NCBI RefSeq assembly: GCF_902499555.1
Contig: NZ_CABVMM010000006.1
Span: 1-64,000 of the forward strand
DNA length: 64,000 bases
DNA from: Mesonia oceanica
GTDB taxonomy: Bacteria > Bacteroidota > Bacteroidia > Flavobacteriales > Flavobacteriaceae
Direction: 5' to 3'
Of the stretch, positions 1 through 8,085 are shown one piece after another (the first letter of the stretch is position 1; the number at the start of each line of letters is the position of its first letter). The notes below the pieces were generated by a model. That model did not search any database. It was not told where the DNA came from and was given only the letters and a program-made list of their open reading frames with translations. A program made the translations under genes and the position numbers.

Positions 1-247
1 CAGTGGGTACAGTTTTTATACCCGCCTGCCGAGCGGGCAGGTCTTATTGTTTTGGTGAACTTTAAAGATACTGGATCTGCTGCTTTTACATAGATGCTAA
101 CCGCAATTACGGAGGATTTGACTACGTCCGGCACGAGCACGAAATGCGAACTGGCGAAGCAATCCACTCGGAATTGCTAAACAGAAAAATAATCGCTAAT
201 TTAAACCGTAACTGACGATTATACGAGACCGCTAGCAACAAGTTAAA
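1..247. repeat. attC-like spacer upstream of first cassette gene
   Basis: No gene is seen here. Bases 21-41 form a GC-rich hairpin (CCTGCC...GGCAGG) of the kind found in several spacers of this window. The stretch 95-240 opens with TGCTAAC and ends with GCTAGCAAC. It shares blocks (GACTAC, CTCGGAATTGCTA, CTGACGATTATACRARACCGCT) with the spacer at 10222-10400, so the two belong to one repeat family. The layout, with short complementary ends and a variable middle, resembles an integron attC site. That reading is inference. The upstream partner gene is outside the window. Confidence 0.45.
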
Positions 248-1000
248 ATGAAAAACAAATTCATATACATATTATTTTTATTGTCATCGGTTTTGTATTC
301 CCAAAATGGCAGATATGAAGTTGTAAGAGAATATTACGGCGTAGAAATATTATTTGACAAAGAAGCCAAAAGTTATAGTTTAGATTATCAACCAGAAAAT
401 GGAAACTCAATTAGAATAAACAATCTTAAATTTGCTAAGGTTATTTCAGGTGTGAGATTTCAGGTTTTGACAGGAAATTGCGAAATTAAATACTATAACT
501 CTTTACTTGAAGAAATTAAATTTGAACCTCTAGTAATTTGTGGATTTACCACCGACTTTACTCCCAAATATGAAATAACTGAAAAAAATGGATATTTTTT
601 TATTAAAAAGGATACTATGGAAATAATTGACTTTGAGAAAAAAATCATTAGTAAAAAAATTGACTCAATTAAAAAAAATGAAATTGACAATATTTATTTT
701 TCAGATAATCGCAATATGATCAATGGATTATCAGGCTTATCTACAACTCCTATCATTATTAAAAATGGTAGAAAAGGAATTTTAGAAAACGGAAAAGTAA
801 AATTTTATGACAATATAGAAGTAATTGGAGGATTAGTTAGGCTAACCAAAAATGATTTAAAATTTTATTATAAAATCTCAAAAAAGCCTAAGTACAAAGA
901 ACTGGGAGAATTTGAACAAAACCTAGCATTTTTTGAGAAACAAGATAATAAACAAGGTTATATTGATAAAAATGGTAATGAATATTACTGTTCGGAATAA
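248..1000 (+). CDS. Secreted protein with WG-like repeats, function unknown
   Basis: This is a 250-residue protein starting at an ATG just after the attC-like spacer. Residues 1-19 form a signal peptide (hydrophobic core, then LYSQN), so the protein is exported. The C-terminal half has short blocks such as NGRKGILENGKVKFYDN and KQGYIDKNGNEYY. These resemble WG repeats, which form beta-rich modules in many Bacteroidota secreted proteins. No catalytic motif is visible. It stands alone between two attC-like spacers, so it is probably a single-gene cassette. The family match rests on repeat pattern only. Confidence 0.6.
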   Translation: MKNKFIYILFLLSSVLYSQNGRYEVVREYYGVEILFDKEAKSYSLDYQPENGNSIRINNLKFAKVISGVRFQVLTGNCEIKYYNSLLEEIKFEPLVICGFTTDFTPKYEITEKNGYFFIKKDTMEIIDFEKKIISKKIDSIKKNEIDNIYFSDNRNMINGLSGLSTTPIIIKNGRKGILENGKVKFYDNIEVIGGLVRLTKNDLKFYYKISKKPKYKELGEFEQNLAFFEKQDNKQGYIDKNGNEYYCSE

Positions 1001-1009
1001 AAACCTATT

Positions 1010-1210
1010 GCTAACACCGTATACATCTCACAACTAATTAGTTGCCTAATCAGAAGTTCAGGTATATTTGCGAATTCCGCCAAATTTTTTAATTTGGCTT
1101 ATTGAAAAGAAAAAGTAATAAGAAAATTTAAAAATTCGGCTCGTGCTCAACCGAAAAGTAATCGCTAATTTGCAAGCTACGAGACATACACAAAACAGCG
1201 GTCATTAATA
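1010..1210 (+). repeat. attC-like inter-cassette repeat
   Basis: The spacer begins GCTAACACCGTATAC ten bases after the stop of the upstream gene and ends in ATACACAAAACAGCGGTC before the next gene. GTAT near the left end can pair with ATAC near the right end. An inner hairpin GCCAAAT...ATTTGGC lies near 1078-1100. It shares AATCGCTAATTT and ACGAGAC with the spacer at 95-240. Interpretation as an attC recombination site is inference. Confidence 0.45.
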
Positions 1211-1219
1211 CTAAACCCT

Positions 1220-1684
1220 TTGCAAAAATCATATTTACTTCTGATTTTAATCCTGACTACAATTAGCTGTAATCAAGATCAAAGTATTTTACTTAATCCG
1301 GAAAGTGTCAACCACTATAAAGATAAAATAGAATATGATTATAGCATTGAAAAAAAGGTTTCTTACGATGATAATGTTCGTTTAATTGAATTAGAGTTTT
1401 ACAAGGAAGAAAAATTGATTGAAGAAATGTGGGGCGAATTTCACGCGCAATATTTTTACAATACTGAAGGTCAATTAATCAAGATAAATCATTGCAGGTT
1501 TCATAATTGTAATGCTGGAATTTGGGAGTTTATCAAGTATGATGAGAATAAGAATCCGATTGGTTCTTTGAGAACGCTTGATTCACTTGCTGATATAGAT
1601 ACAGCAAACGTACTCCAAAATAGATTCTATGATTCTCAGAATCGACTTATCAAAGAACTTATTAGAAATTCTAATATTTTATGA
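1220..1684 (+). CDS. Lipoprotein with RHS/YD-like repeats, N-terminal part of a split gene
   Basis: This 154-residue frame uses a TTG start. It begins with a lipoprotein signal peptide (hydrophobic stretch, then TISC with Cys17 as lipidation site), followed by blocks such as YFYNTEGQLIK and NRFYDSQNRLIKEL, which resemble the YD-type repeats of bacterial wall or surface proteins. The frame stops at 1684 inside ATGA, and the same type of repeat continues at once in the -1 frame from 1681. The two frames together make about 273 residues. The most likely reading is one original gene broken by a one-base indel near 1675-1684. Translational coupling through ATGA is the alternative. No heptameric slippery sequence is in register there. 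Confidence 0.55.
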   Translation: MQKSYLLLILILTTISCNQDQSILLNPESVNHYKDKIEYDYSIEKKVSYDDNVRLIELEFYKEEKLIEEMWGEFHAQYFYNTEGQLIKINHCRFHNCNAGIWEFIKYDENKNPIGSLRTLDSLADIDTANVLQNRFYDSQNRLIKELIRNSNIL

Positions 1685-2040
1685 AAACATATACCTATAA
1701 AAATGGAAAGATTGATAAAGAATTTAAAATAAACAAAACCGACACTCTTCTTTTTGGAAAATATTCTTATGATGATGATGGCCGAATAAAACAAATTGAA
1801 AGAATAAAGGATAGTGTGTATTTTATAGAATCTTATCAATATGAAAATGGTAACCTTTCAAAAAAAACTCTTGAAAGCAATCAATACCCGCTCGATGATA
1901 ATGTTGATTTTAGTGTCAACAATAATACTATCGAATATTATTACAATAAAGAAAATCAACTAATTAAGGAGATAGTTTACGATCATCAAGGAAAACAATA
2001 TCAACTTTTTGAATACCAAATTGAACAGAAAAAGTACTAA
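1681..2040 (+). CDS. YD-like repeat protein, C-terminal part of a split gene
   Basis: This 119-residue frame has no signal peptide. It starts at the ATG that overlaps the stop of the preceding frame. It carries three to four YD-like units (YTYKNGKIDKEF, YSYDDDGRIKQIE, YQYENGNLSKKT, YYYNKENQLIKEIVYDHQG) continuous in style with the end of the upstream frame. It is probably the displaced C-terminal half of the lipoprotein gene at 1220. A short remnant of an attC-like spacer, GCCTAC...ACGTTAGC at 2042-2070, follows and is only about 30 bp long. Confidence 0.5.
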   Translation: MKTYTYKNGKIDKEFKINKTDTLLFGKYSYDDDGRIKQIERIKDSVYFIESYQYENGNLSKKTLESNQYPLDDNVDFSVNNNTIEYYYNKENQLIKEIVYDHQGKQYQLFEYQIEQKKY

Positions 2041-2081
2041 TGCCTACAATATATATAAAAAAACGTTAGCTTTCATTTAAG

Positions 2082-2777
2082 ATGAGCGAAGAAATAAAAA
2101 TTATCAATGGATATAAGATTTACGAAAACCTTGAACATATAAGGATTCGTCCTCTTATTGCTCTTACCTCTAAATCAATCACAGCTTTAGAAAATTATCT
2201 TTGGGGATACTGGGTTTATGCTAATAAAAATTATAGTGGAGAACAAATATATAATGACGGAGACCCTGATTTTAATGAGTTTAAGTGGTGGTTGAGTGGA
2301 CAGCCTAATATTCCACTATCTTCTGGACCAAGATTTCACGAATTATTACTTGAAAAGTGTGGAAATGATGAAGAAAAGGCTTTTGACTTATTCTTTGAAA
2401 AATTAGATGAATTCAAGCAGTTAAACACTAAAAGAAAAATTGAATTTGACATTAACTATTGGATTAAGGTATTTAATAAAACTGTTCCAAAACGATATTT
2501 TAGAAGAAATATACCAGAATATTATTTAGTGACTTATGTAAATCATTCTATTTTCCTTTTTCAAGGAAGAGATTTTGATGGAGTTTTTATTTTCTTGAAA
2601 AGATGTCTTGACTATCTAGAAAATGCAGAAAACAAGAATCGTTTGAATTCCGATTACCTTAAAAAAGTTGATTTATATCTTCAATCAATGTTTTATTATT
2701 TGGAGAATAATAGTTTGGTTGTTAAAGAAAAATTTGAAAAATACGACATTGTAAAACGTATAAAAACGAAAAGCTAA
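2082..2777 (+). CDS. Hypothetical cassette protein
   Basis: This is a 231-residue cytoplasmic protein without signal peptide or membrane segment. I do not recognise the family. Visible features are an aromatic block around residues 42-75 (YLWGYWVYANKNY, FNEFKWWLSGQP), then a charged helical middle, and a helical C-terminus ending in KRIKTKS. The stop codon TAA lies inside the GCTAAC that begins the next attC-like spacer, so the gene end and the repeat are fused, as expected for a cassette. Single gene between two spacers. Confidence 0.5.
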   Translation: MSEEIKIINGYKIYENLEHIRIRPLIALTSKSITALENYLWGYWVYANKNYSGEQIYNDGDPDFNEFKWWLSGQPNIPLSSGPRFHELLLEKCGNDEEKAFDLFFEKLDEFKQLNTKRKIEFDINYWIKVFNKTVPKRYFRRNIPEYYLVTYVNHSIFLFQGRDFDGVFIFLKRCLDYLENAENKNRLNSDYLKKVDLYLQSMFYYLENNSLVVKEKFEKYDIVKRIKTKS

Positions 2778-2922
2778 CATTGGCTATAAGTAATTGCTTA
2801 TTCTCGCCTGCTTCTGAAAATCCTCGCGGATTTTCAGTTTGGTGTGTACCTGCCTACCGGTAGGCAGGCTTGTAAAGTTTAGTGCTAAACCATGCAAATA
2901 CCCATAGCAGGAGACGTTATAC
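2772..2922 (+). repeat. attC-like inter-cassette repeat
   Basis: The left end is GCTAACATTGGCTATAAG and the right end is CCCATAGCAGGAGACGTTATAC. GCTAT pairs with ATAGC seven bases inside the outer ends, and GCTAAC pairs imperfectly with GTTATAC. This two-block arm structure is what attC sites have. The middle holds two hairpins (GAAAATCC...GGATTTTC and CTGCCTACC...GGTAGGCAG). The left half is nearly identical to the spacer at 4586. Confidence 0.5.
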
Positions 2923-2938
2923 AACATTTACCCATAAA

Positions 2939-3580
2939 ATGAAAATTACAATTTTAACGATATTATTTCTCGCTTTATTAAGTTGCAAAGATGTAACTGA
3001 AAGAAAACCCAATGAACCGAAATCAGACAGATTTGAGTTGCTTCCTGAACCAGATAAGGCTGAAAAAGAAAAGTATCTGAAAAATCAAAATCTGACTTCT
3101 TTTCTTAAAAACCCAATTGAGTTACAAAATTTTAAGGAAAAGAAAAGTAGAAATGTTACGACAAGTGTAACTAACGGAACTGAATTCTATTTCAATCCAA
3201 AAACAAAAGACTCTATTTTCTATGTTTATTATTACCCAGCCGAAAAATTTGACAACCCAAGAAAAATAGACCAAATCATAGTTTTCAAACACGGAGAAAA
3301 TAAACATAAATACGATGACCAAACTGAAACCCTAATAGAATTGAGAGTTTTTAATAAAGATTCCGATTTAGGCAAAGCAAATCTTGTTGGACTAACTAAA
3401 ACGGAATTGGAATCTGAATTTGGAAATGACTATCTGACTTTTGACAATGGAATTGCCTACTCGAACAAAAACAAAGTTTTGATTTTAGAACTTGAAAATT
3501 CAAAAGTCAAATCCTATCGATATATAAAATTAAACACCGAGAAAATCGACACGGACTTAATCGGACAAATAATAAAATAA
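2939..3580 (+). CDS. Hypothetical lipoprotein
   Basis: This protein has 213 residues from the ATG at 2939. A longer in-frame reading from a GTG at 2882 would run through the attC-like spacer and is rejected. MKITILTILFLALLSC is a lipoprotein signal with Cys16. The mature part is hydrophilic, rich in Lys and Asn. A region near its C-terminus (LVGLTKTELESEFGNDY, then LILELENSKVKSYRYIKL) resembles small secreted proteins of Bacteroidota with a GLTKxEVxxxFG motif. Function unknown. It lies alone between two attC-like spacers. Confidence 0.6.
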   Translation: MKITILTILFLALLSCKDVTERKPNEPKSDRFELLPEPDKAEKEKYLKNQNLTSFLKNPIELQNFKEKKSRNVTTSVTNGTEFYFNPKTKDSIFYVYYYPAEKFDNPRKIDQIIVFKHGENKHKYDDQTETLIELRVFNKDSDLGKANLVGLTKTELESEFGNDYLTFDNGIAYSNKNKVLILELENSKVKSYRYIKLNTEKIDTDLIGQIIK

Positions 3581-3589
3581 AAAACGTTG

Positions 3590-3740
3590 TACAACACCGG
3601 CTATAGTTCATTGCTTCTGACTTTCCTCTCGGAAAGTCCTCGCAAATTTGCTATCCCTGACTGCTGGCAGGCAGGTTCGGTTTGTATTTACTAAATTAGT
3701 TGCTTAAACCACGCAACAAACCATATGCAAAAACGTTGTA
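3590..3740 (+). repeat. attC-like inter-cassette repeat (best example)
   Basis: The outer ends TACAAC (3590) and GTTGTA (3735) are exact complements. Inside them GCTATAG pairs with CATATGC with one extra base on the right arm, and TTGC pairs with GCAA further in. The middle has a hairpin around TTTCCTCTCGGAAA. Paired ends, an unpaired spacer, a second paired block with an extrahelical base and a variable loop are the recognised plan of integron attC sites. Identity as attC is inference, since no integrase gene is in the window. Confidence 0.55.
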
Positions 3741-3773
3741 GCACATTTGAAAAAAAAAATCGCATAATGAAAT

Positions 3774-4232
3774 ATGATTGAATTTTTAAAAGGAGGAAAA
3801 ACTCTGAATGGAATAAAAATGGGAATGAAAATCGACGAACTATATTCGATTTTGGGAAAGCCAACAAATGTTAGCGGAGAAAAAAATTACGGTTATATAC
3901 ATTACGGAGAATATCGCTATGGATTTACTGATGACATAATTAATGAAATGGCAATAGAATTTAAACTGATTGAAAAGCCATTTGAGTTTCCCAATTTAGA
4001 ATATAAAAAATATGATATTTCTCTTTTTGAAAATTTTAAAATCAAATCTAAAAGTAAAATTCATAAAATAATCAGCTTTGTCAATCACTTGCAACTGAAT
4101 TGGAAAGCGCAAAATGGAATTGACAAAGATTCGTTTACAATAAAAATTGAAAACGGACCATATATTGTTTTCAATCTTTATGATGGAACTGTAGATAAAA
4201 TTACAATTGTAGATGGCCACCAAAATGACTGA
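3774..4232 (+). CDS. Hypothetical cassette protein, first of a two-gene cassette
   Basis: This is a 152-residue soluble protein with no signal peptide. The start is the ATG at 3774; the ATG at 3767 is followed at once by a stop. The N-terminus has NGIKMGMKIDELYSILGKPTNV, which resembles the start of small beta-rich bacterial proteins with a GMxxxEVxxxLGxP motif. The C-terminal half is beta-like (TIKIENGPYIVFNLYDGTVDKITIV). The family is not identified. The gene overlaps the next one by 8 to 20 bp, so the two are probably translated together. Such coupled pairs can be effector-immunity or toxin-antitoxin genes, but nothing in the sequence proves this. Confidence 0.5.
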   Translation: MIEFLKGGKTLNGIKMGMKIDELYSILGKPTNVSGEKNYGYIHYGEYRYGFTDDIINEMAIEFKLIEKPFEFPNLEYKKYDISLFENFKIKSKSKIHKIISFVNHLQLNWKAQNGIDKDSFTIKIENGPYIVFNLYDGTVDKITIVDGHQND

Positions 4233-4608
4233 TTTTCTATTCGGATGTAAAAACCTTTATTCACTAGGAATTCATCCTTTTGACTTTAGTAAATCTGACT
4301 CTGACGAGTACAAAGCAATTATTGAACTTGGAAAAGAAATAATACAAGATATTGGACTCCAAAGTTTCGCTGAATTTATAATCGAATATCAATATCGTGT
4401 TGGAATTTGGTCGTCGTTTATAACATTGGAATTTGGAAAACCAGACCAAAATGAAATTCTACAAATTAGTGGAACTAAAACAATATTATCTGCTTGTTTA
4501 GAGAAAATTGAACAGAACGAAATTAATGAATTACCGAGTGATATTATTGAAAACAAAAATAACTGGATAACAAAAATAAAAACGTGCTACAACACTGGCT
4601 ATAAGTAA
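4213..4608 (+). CDS. Hypothetical cassette protein, second of a two-gene cassette
   Basis: This is a soluble protein of 127 to 131 residues. It can start at the ATG at 4213 or the ATG at 4225; the latter overlaps the stop of the preceding gene tightly. The sequence (IIELGKEIIQDIGLQSFAEFIIEYQYRVGIWSSFITLEFG) suggests a helical N-terminal half followed by strands. No family recognised. The last residues, KTCYNTGYK, and the TAA stop are encoded by the left end of the following attC-like repeat, so the cassette boundary forms part of the coding sequence. Confidence 0.5.
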   Translation: MATKMTDFLFGCKNLYSLGIHPFDFSKSDSDEYKAIIELGKEIIQDIGLQSFAEFIIEYQYRVGIWSSFITLEFGKPDQNEILQISGTKTILSACLEKIEQNEINELPSDIIENKNNWITKIKTCYNTGYK

Positions 4609-4730
4609 TTGCTTGTTCTCACCTACTTCTGAAAATCCTCGCGGATTTTCTACCAGCCTGCCGGCTGGCAGGTTCAGTTTTTATTTGCTAAATTGGTTCC
4701 TAAAACACATATCTAGCTAAAAGTAAATAC
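4586..4730 (+). repeat. attC-like repeat, right end decayed
   Basis: The left end GCTACAACACTGGCTATAAG is almost the same as the spacer at 2772, including the hairpin GAAAATCCTCGCGGATTTTC. It also holds a CAGCCTGCC...GGCTGG hairpin. The right arm, which should end in GTTGTAGC, reads ATATCTAGCTAAAAG and no longer pairs well. This suggests that the array ends or has decayed here. Confidence 0.45.
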
Positions 4731-4750
4731 ATTATCTACAATTTAAAAAT

Positions 4751-5050
4751 ATGATTAACATGAAACACATATTTTTTAGCACGATAATTTTGATTCTATG
4801 TCTTTCTTCTTGTACAACATCAATGTCACCAAGTCAAGTTAACAATACTCTTCCTGGGTTAACTACAGCAAAATATTACAATCAGCTTCAAGCCATTGAG
4901 GCTAAAAAAGACAACAAATGTAAATTGATTGCAAAAGATAGAACTTATTTAGCTTCCATTGGTTTTATGCCTAAAGACGATTTAAAAAATGCTGCAAAGG
5001 GGATTGACGAATGGGTTATAATAGATGGTCCAATGCAGACGTTTTATTAA
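4751..5050 (+). CDS. Small hypothetical lipoprotein
   Basis: This is a 99-residue protein with a lipoprotein signal (IILILCLSSC, Cys21 counting from the ATG at 4751; the ATG at 4760 is an equally good start). The mature part is about 75 residues with no motif I recognise. It contains CKLIAKDRTYLASIGFMPKDDLKNAAKGIDEWV. It lies just after the decayed attC-like repeat. Confidence 0.55.
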   Translation: MINMKHIFFSTIILILCLSSCTTSMSPSQVNNTLPGLTTAKYYNQLQAIEAKKDNKCKLIAKDRTYLASIGFMPKDDLKNAAKGIDEWVIIDGPMQTFY

Positions 5051-5110
5051 ATTATGGTAACTATATATCAGTTTACACCGAATCATAGTTTTGTATTAGA
5101 TTTTTCTTAT

Positions 5111-5281
5111 TTAAATCAGTTCAGTCATTTTTGTTTGACCTACTGTTTTTCTATCGACACTTAAAATGCCTCCACTTTCAAGTCTAACATGAGTTTTGGA
5201 TCTGTCTGGAGACATTCCTTTAACTTTACCATACTGCCGCTTTACTAAAAAATTGATGCCGTGTTGTATTACGAATTGAAC
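5111..5281 (-). pseudogene. Possible gene remnant, 56 codons without start
   Basis: Read on the minus strand, these 57 codons give a protein-like sequence (QYGKVKGMSPDRSKTHVRL followed by ESGGILSVDRKTVG) ending in a normal TAA. There is an in-frame stop just upstream and no good start codon. The composition looks coding, but I cannot name the family. It is probably the tail of a gene cut by rearrangement. The surrounding 5051-5559 gap otherwise holds only AT-rich sequence and the small frame at 5402. Confidence 0.3.
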
Positions 5282-5401
5282 TCAGCTATTATTAGCTCTT
5301 ATTATATTAGAAGAAGTTAGTTTAATATATCATACAGAATAAAATACTTTTACTTAGGTAGGAGTTTTTTGTTTATAGTTGTTTTAATTGTAAAATTGAC
5401 T

Positions 5402-5548
5402 ATGAAGTCAGGCTTACCAATAGCTATAACTGAACCAGTATCAGGCAATGATAATGACTTATTTGAAGAAGTGGTATGTACTGAAATTAATGTAGACGAA
5501 CTTTTTATCAACGCAGGTGGAATACATTATATTTACCTCAAGTTTTAA
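5402..5548 (+). CDS. Small open frame, uncertain
   Basis: This is a 48-residue frame from an ATG to a TAA, 11 bases upstream of the next gene. It is acidic (SGNDNDLFEEVVCTEINVDELF) and reads like protein, but it is short, with no recognised family and no visible promoter. It may be a fragment of a larger lost gene. Confidence 0.25.
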   Translation: MKSGLPIAITEPVSGNDNDLFEEVVCTEINVDELFINAGGIHYIYLKF

Positions 5549-5559
5549 AATTCAAGCGT

Positions 5560-7536
5560 ATGAAAAAAAAATATTTTTTAAAATTAGCTTTAAGTTTATT
5601 CCTTATAACCACTATAAGTAATGCCCAATCTTGGCAATGGGCTATTAGCGGAGGGAGTTTTGATTCAGATAACGCTAATAGTGAAACCGTTAAATGTATG
5701 GTTACCGATTATGATGGTAATGTATATAGCCTTTCGAATGTAGGGGTAAACGGTTTGCAGGTAGCCGGTGTAAGTAAAGAAGGTTTTAGCGGTATCGATT
5801 ATATGATATCAAGTTTTAGTTGTAGTGGAGAGTACCGATGGTCAAGGGTTATAGGCGGACCCGGTACCGATGAAATACAACGCATACAAGTTGATGCCGA
5901 AGGAAACATTTATGCCGTAGGGAAAATTAAAAGAAACGGAGAAGCTTATTTTGGAGGAGAAACAGGGTATGACATTGTACTTCCCACCTCTTCTTCTTCA
6001 GTTGACCTGAACAAGCAAAATCTTTTTATTGTAAAATACAGCTCTGAAGGAGAGTTATTGTGGATGAATATGCCACAACCTGAAGACATAAGCTATACAG
6101 ATGCATTAATCAATAGTAAATCGCTGGATTTTCAGGTAGATGATGAGGGTAATAGCTATTGGCTTTGTTTCATCCCGCCGGGCACTTATGCTGATGGGGC
6201 TTTTGTAAATACACTGGAAGGAAATAATCTTTTTATTTTTAAATATGACACAGATGGTAATTTTATAGCAGCATCCGAATCAGAAATGCAACCTATAGAA
6301 AATTCTCCCATGAACTCAATTCCAGATATGAAGTTGGCTTTAGACCAAAACAACAACAATTTCTATATTGTATGTAATAAAATAAATACAGATATAGTAG
6401 ATATGGATATTAATGGTGAGGTGGTAGATAACAACTCGTTTTTGGCTGCTTTTAACGAAGACGGTAACTTTTTATGGAAAATAGTTTCTACTATACAACA
6501 AGGTTCTGCAGACATTTCAGATATGTGTATAGATAGTGATGGTGCTATTTACCTATCCGGGAGTACTTTTGATGGAAATAGCTTAGGAGAAACAACCTTT
6601 ACATCTCCAACAAACGGAGGGTTTCCATACATCGTTAAATTAAATGCTCAAGGCGAATTTATATGGACTACTAATGGTTCTACCATAAATAGCTCAACAT
6701 CAGCATATGGTATTACTGTAAAAGCTGATGAAGTTGCCGTAACAGGAGGCTTTGGTATATTAACATGGGATGAACTAGAATTGGTACAGGAAACAAATGA
6801 AGGATATGATATTTATTTAGCACGTTTTAACAAACAAGATGGTAATATTATAGGACTTATAGATATTGAAGGTAATGCTGGTTATTGGGATTATGGGAAT
6901 GCAATAACTGCCGATACTTATGGGAGCTATTATATGGGTGGCAGATTTGACAATTTACTGTATATAGGCGATACTACTCTGGCAGATGGTGCACAGGGAT
7001 GGGATTTTTTTATTGCAAAATATGGTTCGCAAAACTGTGATTGCAGTATGCCACAACCCTCTTTTGGAGTGACTCCTGATACACAAAACGGAAGTACCTT
7101 TTCATTTAGCTATACAGGAACAACACCTTATGATACTATTTCGTGGAACTTTGGTGATGGGCAAACATCCGAAGAAGAAAATCCGGAATACGCTTATAGC
7201 AATCCCGGGACTTATAATGTTTGTTTAACAGTAACCAATGACTGCGGAAACGAAGAGTATTGCACTGAAGTAGAAGCTACCAGTTTAAGTACTGAGCTAT
7301 TTAAAAATGCATTAGCAACCGTGTACCCCAACCCAGTTAACGATATTATAAACATTACAACTAAAAAAGCTTTATCTTATACAATTTATACTGTTTTAGG
7401 TAGCAAAATAAGCAAAGGCAACATTGATTCTGGTAATGCAACATTATATTTTGGCTACCTTACACCTGGGGTTTACTTTTTACAAATATCAGATGAAAAC
7501 AATACCTCGGAAGTAATAAAACTATTTAAAAAATAG
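5560..7536 (+). CDS. T9SS-secreted PKD-domain protein
   Basis: This 658-residue protein has a signal peptide (residues 1-22, ending SNAQS). A long N-terminal region holds repeated W-x-V/I-G-G, DEGN/DSDGAIY and FIAKY blocks, as in SBBP/beta-propeller-like secreted proteins of Bacteroidota. A PKD domain at about residues 515-575 shows WNFGDGQTSEEENPEYAY and GTYNVCLTVTNDCG. The C-terminal 75 residues (VYPNPVNDIINI, then GVYFLQI) match the type A sorting domain read by the type IX secretion system. It is probably exported across the outer membrane and anchored to the surface or released. No catalytic site is seen, so an adhesive or binding role is likely. Confidence 0.8.
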   Translation: MKKKYFLKLALSLFLITTISNAQSWQWAISGGSFDSDNANSETVKCMVTDYDGNVYSLSNVGVNGLQVAGVSKEGFSGIDYMISSFSCSGEYRWSRVIGGPGTDEIQRIQVDAEGNIYAVGKIKRNGEAYFGGETGYDIVLPTSSSSVDLNKQNLFIVKYSSEGELLWMNMPQPEDISYTDALINSKSLDFQVDDEGNSYWLCFIPPGTYADGAFVNTLEGNNLFIFKYDTDGNFIAASESEMQPIENSPMNSIPDMKLALDQNNNNFYIVCNKINTDIVDMDINGEVVDNNSFLAAFNEDGNFLWKIVSTIQQGSADISDMCIDSDGAIYLSGSTFDGNSLGETTFTSPTNGGFPYIVKLNAQGEFIWTTNGSTINSSTSAYGITVKADEVAVTGGFGILTWDELELVQETNEGYDIYLARFNKQDGNIIGLIDIEGNAGYWDYGNAITADTYGSYYMGGRFDNLLYIGDTTLADGAQGWDFFIAKYGSQNCDCSMPQPSFGVTPDTQNGSTFSFSYTGTTPYDTISWNFGDGQTSEEENPEYAYSNPGTYNVCLTVTNDCGNEEYCTEVEATSLSTELFKNALATVYPNPVNDIINITTKKALSYTIYTVLGSKISKGNIDSGNATLYFGYLTPGVYFLQISDENNTSEVIKLFKK

Positions 7537-7564
7537 TACTGATACTTGGTAGTGTAGTAAACTG

Positions 7565-8067
7565 GTGCTTTTAAAAAAATTATATCAAATTTATCTAAAT
7601 GGTAAAATCGATTTAGAAAATAATGGAATTTATCAATGGACAGATAATTATCCGACAATCTCAATCATTGAAAATGATTTAAGAAAAAATGTTCTTTATA
7701 CATTAAAAAGCAATCAAAAAATTATTGGAGCAATAAACATAAGTGAGGAACAAGAAGCCAAATATGAGTCGATTAAATGGGAATTTAATAATTCAAAAGT
7801 ATTAGTCATTCATCGACTTGTAATCGACCCAAAATATCAGAAAAAAGGATACGCACAAAATTGATGGACTTTGCTGAAAGTTTTGCAAAAGAGAATAATT
7901 ACTCTTCTATAAGATTAGATGTTAATAGCCAAAATATGAGAGTAATTGAATTCTACAAGAAACGAAATTATTTTATACGTATAAGCGTCAATTTCCCAGA
8001 AAGAGAATATCCGTTTCATTGTATGGAAAAGAAGATAATAACGGCGTACAACAAAGTACTGTGGTAA
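7565..8067 (+). pseudogene. GNAT-family N-acetyltransferase, broken by a frameshift
   Basis: Two frames (7565-7864, GTG start, and 7861-8067) together make one GNAT acetyltransferase of about 165 residues. The first carries the central strand and the acetyl-CoA loop IDPKYQKKGYAQ (normally R/Q-x-x-G-x-G/A). The second continues with LMDFAESFAKENN, IRLDVNSQNMRVIEFYKKRNY. Adding one A to the run at 7857-7860 restores the usual GYAQKLMDF joint, so a one-base deletion is the simplest explanation. The last codons (TAYNKVLW) run into a TACAAC end like those of the attC-like spacers, so this may be a decayed cassette gene. Confidence 0.65.
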
Positions 8068-8085
8068 AAAACAAGTAAATCTAGG

